DNA from: Procambarus clarkii
Taxonomy: Eukaryota; Arthropoda; Malacostraca; Decapoda; Cambaridae
Direction: 5' to 3'
NCBI RefSeq assembly: GCF_040958095.1
Contig: NC_091208.1
Coordinates: 10,849,326-10,913,325 of the forward strand
Length of the DNA: 64,000 nucleotides
Below the pieces are notes generated by a model. That model saw nothing but the letters and a program-made list of their open reading frames with translations, was not told the DNA's origin and did no database searches. Of this stretch, positions 56,480-64,000 are shown one piece after another. The translations under genes were made by a program, and so were the position numbers. Position 1 is the first letter of the stretch. Every line of letters begins with the position of its first letter.

Positions 56480-57376
56480 AACAAGCCTGAATGGTCCCCA
56501 GGACTATATGCGAATGAAAACTCACACCCCAGAAGTGACTCGAACCCATACTCCCAGAAGCAACGCAACTGGTAACTACAGGGCGCCTTAATCCGCTTGA
56601 CCATCACGGCCGTCAAAAGGAAGTGATAGCCGAGGCTATTTGAGCCACTTCCCCGACGGCAACTCGGATGGTAATCTTGGGCATAGCATTTCACCAAATC
56701 ACCTCATTCTTTGGGGCACACGTGAGGAACACAAATGCGAACAAGCCTGAATGGTCCCCAGGACTATATGCGAATGAAAACTCACACCCCAGAAGTGACT
56801 CGAACCCATACTCCCAGAAGCAACGCAACTGGTAACTACAGGGCGCCTTAATCCGCTTGACCATCACGGCCGTCAAAAGGAAGTGATAGCCGAGGCTATT
56901 TGAGCCACTTCCCCGACGGCAACTCGGATGGTAATCTTGGGCATAGCATTTCACCAAATCACCTCATTCTTTGGGGCACACGTGAGGAACACAAATGCGA
57001 ACAAGCCTGAATGGTCCCCAGGACTATATGCGAATGAAAACTCACACCCCAGAAGTGACTCGAACCCATACTCCCAGAAGCAACGCAACTGGTAACTACA
57101 GGGCGCCTTAATCCGCTTGACCATCACGGCCGTCAAAAGGAAGTGATAGCCGAGGCTATTTGAGCCACTTCCCCGACGGCAACTCGGATGGTAATCTTGG
57201 GCATAGCATTTCACCAAATCACCTCATTCTTTGGGGCACACGTGAGGAACACAAATGCGAACAAGCCTGAATGGTCCCCAGGACTATATGCGAATGAAAA
57301 CTCACACCCCAAAAGTGACTTGAACCCATACTCCCAGAAGCAACGCAACTGGTAACTACAGGGCGCCTTAATCCGG
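56477..57376 (-). mobile_element. tRNA-derived SINE, family 3, tandem array (260-bp units)
   Basis: Three full units (56477, 56737, 56997) and a partial one (57257), nearly identical. On the minus strand each has a tRNA-Leu/Ser-like head: box A TGGTCAAGCGG and box B GGTTCGAGTCA. Tandem units rather than separate insertions point to duplication after insertion. Confidence 0.85.
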
Positions 57377-57570
57377 CGCCCTGTGATTTGGTGAAATGCT
57401 ATGCCCAAGATTACCATCCGAGTTGCCGTCGGGGAAGTGGCTCAAATAGCCTCGGCTATCACTTCCTTTTGACGGCCGTGATGGTCAAGCGGATTAAGGC
57501 GCCCTGTAGTTACCAGTTGCGTTGCTTCTGGGAGTATGGGTTCGAGTCACTTCTGGGGTGTGAGTTTTCA

Positions 57571-57572
<2 letters not shown>
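57377..57572 (+). mobile_element. SINE family 3, inverted copy
   Basis: The same sequence in the opposite orientation, starting at the GGCGCCCTG junction. With the array before it this makes a long foldback. Ends at a TA array. Confidence 0.85.
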
Positions 57573-57623
<51 letters not shown>

Positions 57624-57630
<7 letters not shown>

Positions 57631-57723
57631 TACGCAAATATAATATTTGCGTAATATATTATATTACGCAAATCGGGCCTTGCATAGTAGGCTGAGAAGT
57701 GCATTCTGGCTACTAGGTACGAC
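57624..57723. mobile_element. Palindrome and solo MITE end
   Basis: A palindrome of ATATTACGCAAAT type at 57624-57660. Then only the right terminal repeat of the MITE (CGGGCC...GGTACGAC) to 57723. Confidence 0.7.
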
Positions 57724-59115
<1,392 letters not shown>

Positions 59116-59141
59116 GAATTTTCATATATATATATATACAC

Positions 59142-59300
59142 CCACCTCAAGACTCCGCTCCAATATAGAAGCATCAAGAAATATGGACCAATAGGCTTTC
59201 TACAATCACTTCTATTCAATACCCATTGTTTCGTGTTCTGTCTTGTGTTGATGAAATTAATACCCTATTAATGCCACCTCACCCCATCCACCTCTCTCAA
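59142..59300 (+). mobile_element. Penelope-like C-terminal fragment
   Basis: Reads NIEASRNM like the end of element 1, followed by the start of its 3' segment. Confidence 0.7.
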
Positions 59301-59325
59301 ATGCTCAACACCTCCCAAGAATGAC

Positions 59326-59558
59326 CTAAATGACCCCTCACTTGCTCTGGTGCTCTTGGGAGGTGTTGATCTTTGGGGTATTTAAATACTCCGAAATTAC
59401 CATCTCTTTTAAGGGTCTGAGCGGGTGGTGGAGAGGGTTAAGGCGTACCTGTTATGCCAGTTGCTGGAAGGCTTCTGTGCTGGCTAGGGTTCGAGTCTCC
59501 TGGTGGGAAAGTGTTCTAAAGTTGTATACTTAACTCTCGTGTTTAGGAGAGTTGTGCC
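59326..59558 (+). mobile_element. tRNA-derived SINE, family 4, copy 1
   Basis: Has GTGGTGGAGAGGGTTAAGGC and box B GGTTCGAGTCT with a long variable-arm-like stretch between. It is the first of two 233-bp copies that look identical. Confidence 0.7.
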
Positions 59559-59613
59559 TTAAGCAGAGACACTGTGTCTTCCCATATTAACAGGGACTTG
59601 ATGAAATTAACGT

Positions 59614-59842
59614 CTAAATGACCCCTCACTTGCTCTGGTGCTCTTGGGAGGTGTTGATCTTTGGGGTATTTAAATACTCCGAAATTACCATCTCTTTTAA
59701 GGGTCTGAGCGGGTGGTGGAGAGGGTTAAGGCGTACCTGTTATGCCAGTTGCTGGAAGGCTTCTGTGCTGGCTAGGGTTCGAGTCTCCTGGTGGGAAAGT
59801 GTTCTAAAGTTGTATACTTAACTCTCGTGTTTAGGAGAGTTG

Positions 59843-59846
<4 letters not shown>
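59614..59846 (+). mobile_element. tRNA-derived SINE, family 4, copy 2
   Basis: Exact-looking duplicate of 59326-59558 at a shift of 288 bp. It ends at a TA array. Confidence 0.7.
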
Positions 59847-59935
<89 letters not shown>

Positions 59936-60084
59936 TATATAATATAAAAAAAGGGAAGGGGGTGGTAGGAGAAAAGCAAACAGAAACTGTATTGGAGGGG
60001 ACCTACATTCCCTCCAATGCGTTATGTGTGGTTTCCTCCGAGGCTATGGGTCCCCCTTCTTCCACATAGAGGTGGTACTCCCTT

Positions 60085-60156
<72 letters not shown>

Positions 60157-60159
<3 letters not shown>

Positions 60160-60541
60160 GTACCTAGTAGCCAGAACGCACTTCTCAGCCTACTATGCAA
60201 GGCCCAATTTGCCTAATAGGCCAAGTTTTCATGAATTAATTGCTTTTCGACTACCTAACCTACCTAACCTTACCTAACCTAACTTTTTCAGGCACCTAAC
60301 CTAACCTAACCTATAAAGATAGGTTAGGTTAGGTTAGGTAGGGTTGGTTAGGTTCGGTCATATATCTACATTAATTTTAACTCCAATAAAAAAAATTTAC
60401 CTCATACATAATGAAATGGGTAGCTTTATCATTTCATAAGAAAAAAATGAGAGAAAATATATTAATTCAGGAAAACTTGGCTTATTAGGCAAATCGGGCC
60501 TTGCATAGTAGGCTGAGAACTGCGTTCTGGCTACTAGGTAC

Positions 60542-60544
<3 letters not shown>
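60157..60544. mobile_element. TA-flanked MITE, copy 6
   Basis: Full-length, TA arrays at both ends, telomere-like centre. Confidence 0.9.
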
Positions 60545-62049
<1,505 letters not shown>

Positions 62050-62429
62050 CATCGTAATATACTACATTTAGCGTATTAGCTAAGTAAGTCCTTCCTCAGG
62101 AGGCCCGTCTAAACTTTCATTTAAAGTTGACTGATGTAATACTAGAATATCACGACAAGAATAAGGATAAAGAAGTTAAAATATTTGAAATTCCACAAAT
62201 AAATTCCAAAACAAAAAAACTTGTTCACAGAAGGTTTTAGGTATTCACAAGATAAACATTATCAGGAAATAGTGGATTTGCTTAGGTGGAACATCAAATT
62301 TTCTCTGGAAAGCCACTGAATCCATTCTCTGTGATAAAATTATTATGTTAGTAAAGTTAGTACATTCCTAACTTGACCGAATTTACTTGGTATGCCAAGT
62401 GTTAGTAAAATTATATGTCGAAAATTTCC
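62050..62429. other. Gene-free AT-rich stretch
   Basis: Nothing recognised. Confidence 0.5.
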
Positions 62430-63240
62430 GACAAACACAATGGTAATGAGGTTGAACACAAGGGTAATATATTTGATCATAATTGTGATAGGGTTAAAAA
62501 AAAATTAAAGTGTTGAACACAATGGTGATGGGGGTTGAACTCAATGGTGATGGGGGTTGAACTCAATGGTGATGGGGTTGAACTCAATGGTGATGGGGGT
62601 TGAACTCAATGGTGATGGGGGTTGAACTCAATGGTGATGGGGGTTGAACTCAATGGTGATGGGGTTGAACTCAATGGTGATGGGGGTTGAACTCAATGGT
62701 GATGGGGGTTGAACTCAATGGTGATGGGGGTTGAACTCAATGGTGATGGGGGTTGAACTCAATGGTGATGGGGGTTGAACTCAATGGTGATGGGGGTTGA
62801 ACTCAATGGTGATGGGGGTTGAACTCAATGGTGATGGGGTTGAACACATTATTGATGGGGTTGATCACAGGGGTGAAGAGGTGAAACATATTTATGACGG
62901 GGTTGAACACAATGGTGACAGGGTTGAACATAATAGTGATGGGAGTTGAACACAATGGAGATTGTATTGGGGTTGAACACAGTATTGATGGGGTTGAACA
63001 CAGGGGTGATAGGGTTAAACACAATGGTGATGGGATTCAACACAATAGTGATAAGGTTCACTATTGTGATGGGCGTTGAACACAATTATGATTGAGTTAA
63101 ACACAATAGTGATGTGGTTGAACAGTGTTGATGGGCGTTGAACACAATGGTAATGGGGATGAACACAATAGTGAAGGGAGTTGAACACAGGGGTGCTAGA
63201 TTTTAAAACAATGGTGATTGGGTTGAACACAATTGTAACA
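62430..63240. repeat. 21/22-bp minisatellite (TTGAACTCAATGGTGATGGGG)
   Basis: A homogeneous core at about 62515-62838 (units differing only in four or five G) flanked by degenerate units. Related to 37675-38560. Confidence 0.95.
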
Positions 63241-63439
63241 GTGGGACTGTTAATATAGAAAGACCATAGATTTACCATTGAAAGTTGGCCTTCAAAAGAA
63301 GGGAGGATACGGCCTTGGTAAAGTGGTAGTGAGTTGGTGTTGACCTGACTGACTAGGGAGGGTCATTCCCCAGAGGGAGGTGAGCTCATAATGTAGAAAC
63401 CGTAGCGCCACTTGCAGCCTGTGTCAATTCATCAAACTA
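63241..63439. other. Gene-free spacer
   Basis: Nothing recognised. Confidence 0.4.
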
Positions 63440-64000
63440 GGATAATAATTCAGGCTGTAAACAAATTAGTAGGAATAATCAATTGTGGGTAAGTACGTAT
63501 GTTAAAATTAACGTCAATTGAGAATAAAGAATAAGTCTTGTATGTTATCAAAGAAGCATTTTCCGTCATTAAGAATATGACGATATGTAAAAAATATTTC
63601 GTACTTGGTAAATAAGTACCCCCCTCCCCCAGCTGGCATGTTAATTCATGTAAATTGGTGAAATACAAGTGCTACTGAATATTGTAATTAGCCTGGCTTG
63701 AGTATCTAGATAATTCCCAATTTTTTGGAATAATAAGTCACCTTTAGTGACGAATACAGGATTTTAGTAGTAATCTTCTTCAAAGATTAATTTGGCAACT
63801 GAGCTAGGGTGAGCCTCAGAGAGGTCAGTAGTGGAGAGAAAGATCAGTGTGGTTTGAGACATCCTGGGAGGTCAACATCTCTCCCAAGGCATGACTGAAC
63901 AACTGGCCTAGCTGTGGTATTTAAGGTAATTGTGCTGTCTGAGTTATTGCATTTGGTTAATCCACATTATTCGTGTAGTCATTGCCTCAGTTAGGAAAAT
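63440..64000 (+). mobile_element. Repeat Y, second copy, running off the window
   Basis: Aligns with the reverse complement of 24180-24640. Shared blocks include TTGAGTATCTA and TCACCTTTAGTGACGAATACA (24 kb copy: CACCTTCAGTGACGAGTACA). No ORF recognised. Confidence 0.75.

Overview
This window looks like repeat-dense nuclear DNA of an arthropod, most likely a decapod crustacean. The pointers are telomere-type (TTAGG)n/(CCTAA)n tracts inside a DNA-transposon family, very long (TA)n arrays, many G-rich minisatellites, tRNA-derived SINEs, Penelope-like elements with GIY-YIG endonucleases, a BEL/Pao element, and Ty3-type elements of the Gmr1 kind, in which integrase comes before reverse transcriptase. 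I recognise no host protein-coding gene and no host tRNA or rRNA gene. Almost everything identifiable is a transposable element, often inserted inside another.

Layout. 1-3.4 kb: a CR1-like LINE (minus strand) with both ORFs, broken by a SINE and lying against a Ty3-type gag fragment. 3.7-4.4 kb: a 21-bp minisatellite and a LINE 3' end. 4.4-8.8 kb: a decayed Gmr1-like element (A) with its 3' LTR. 8.8-10.4 kb: the remnant of a second Ty3-type element. 10.4-11.8 kb: a minus-strand gag-protease fragment. 11.8-28.8 kb: one BEL/Pao element cut into pieces by nested insertions. These are an ORF1-only retroposon that itself holds a complete 7.9-kb Gmr1-like element (B, 12954-20824), an unclassified 1.3-kb repeat, and a 5'-truncated LINE. 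29.3-32.9 kb: a nearly complete LINE ORF2. 34.6-38.6 kb: five successive minisatellites. 41.6-44.2 kb: a second ORF1-only retroposon with a 14-bp target-site duplication. 45.65-62.05 kb: one ~2.1-kb LTR-like sequence (family X), split first by an inverted copy of itself and then by about 12 kb of (TA)n, inverted-repeat transposons, Penelope-like fragments, a LINE and SINE arrays. 62.4-63.2 kb: a minisatellite related to the one at 37.7-38.6 kb. 63.4-64 kb: a second copy of the repeat found at 23.5-24.8 kb.

How the parts work together. Two SINE families carry 3' tails matching LINEs in the same window, which fits SINEs copied by those LINEs. The ORF1-only retroposon has a zinc-knuckle protein, a poly(A) tail, target-site duplications and conserved 3'-UTR hairpins but no reverse transcriptase, so it should depend on another element. 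The Penelope-like terminal repeats contain a hammerhead-like RNA motif in five copies, with the core pair C3/G8 replaced by U3/A8. Nested insertions give a relative order: BEL is older than the ORF1-only retroposon, which is older than Gmr1-B, which is older than (or arrived carrying) the solo LTR inside its integrase.

All domain names come from reading the translated sequence. No database search was possible, and clade names for LINEs are provisional.
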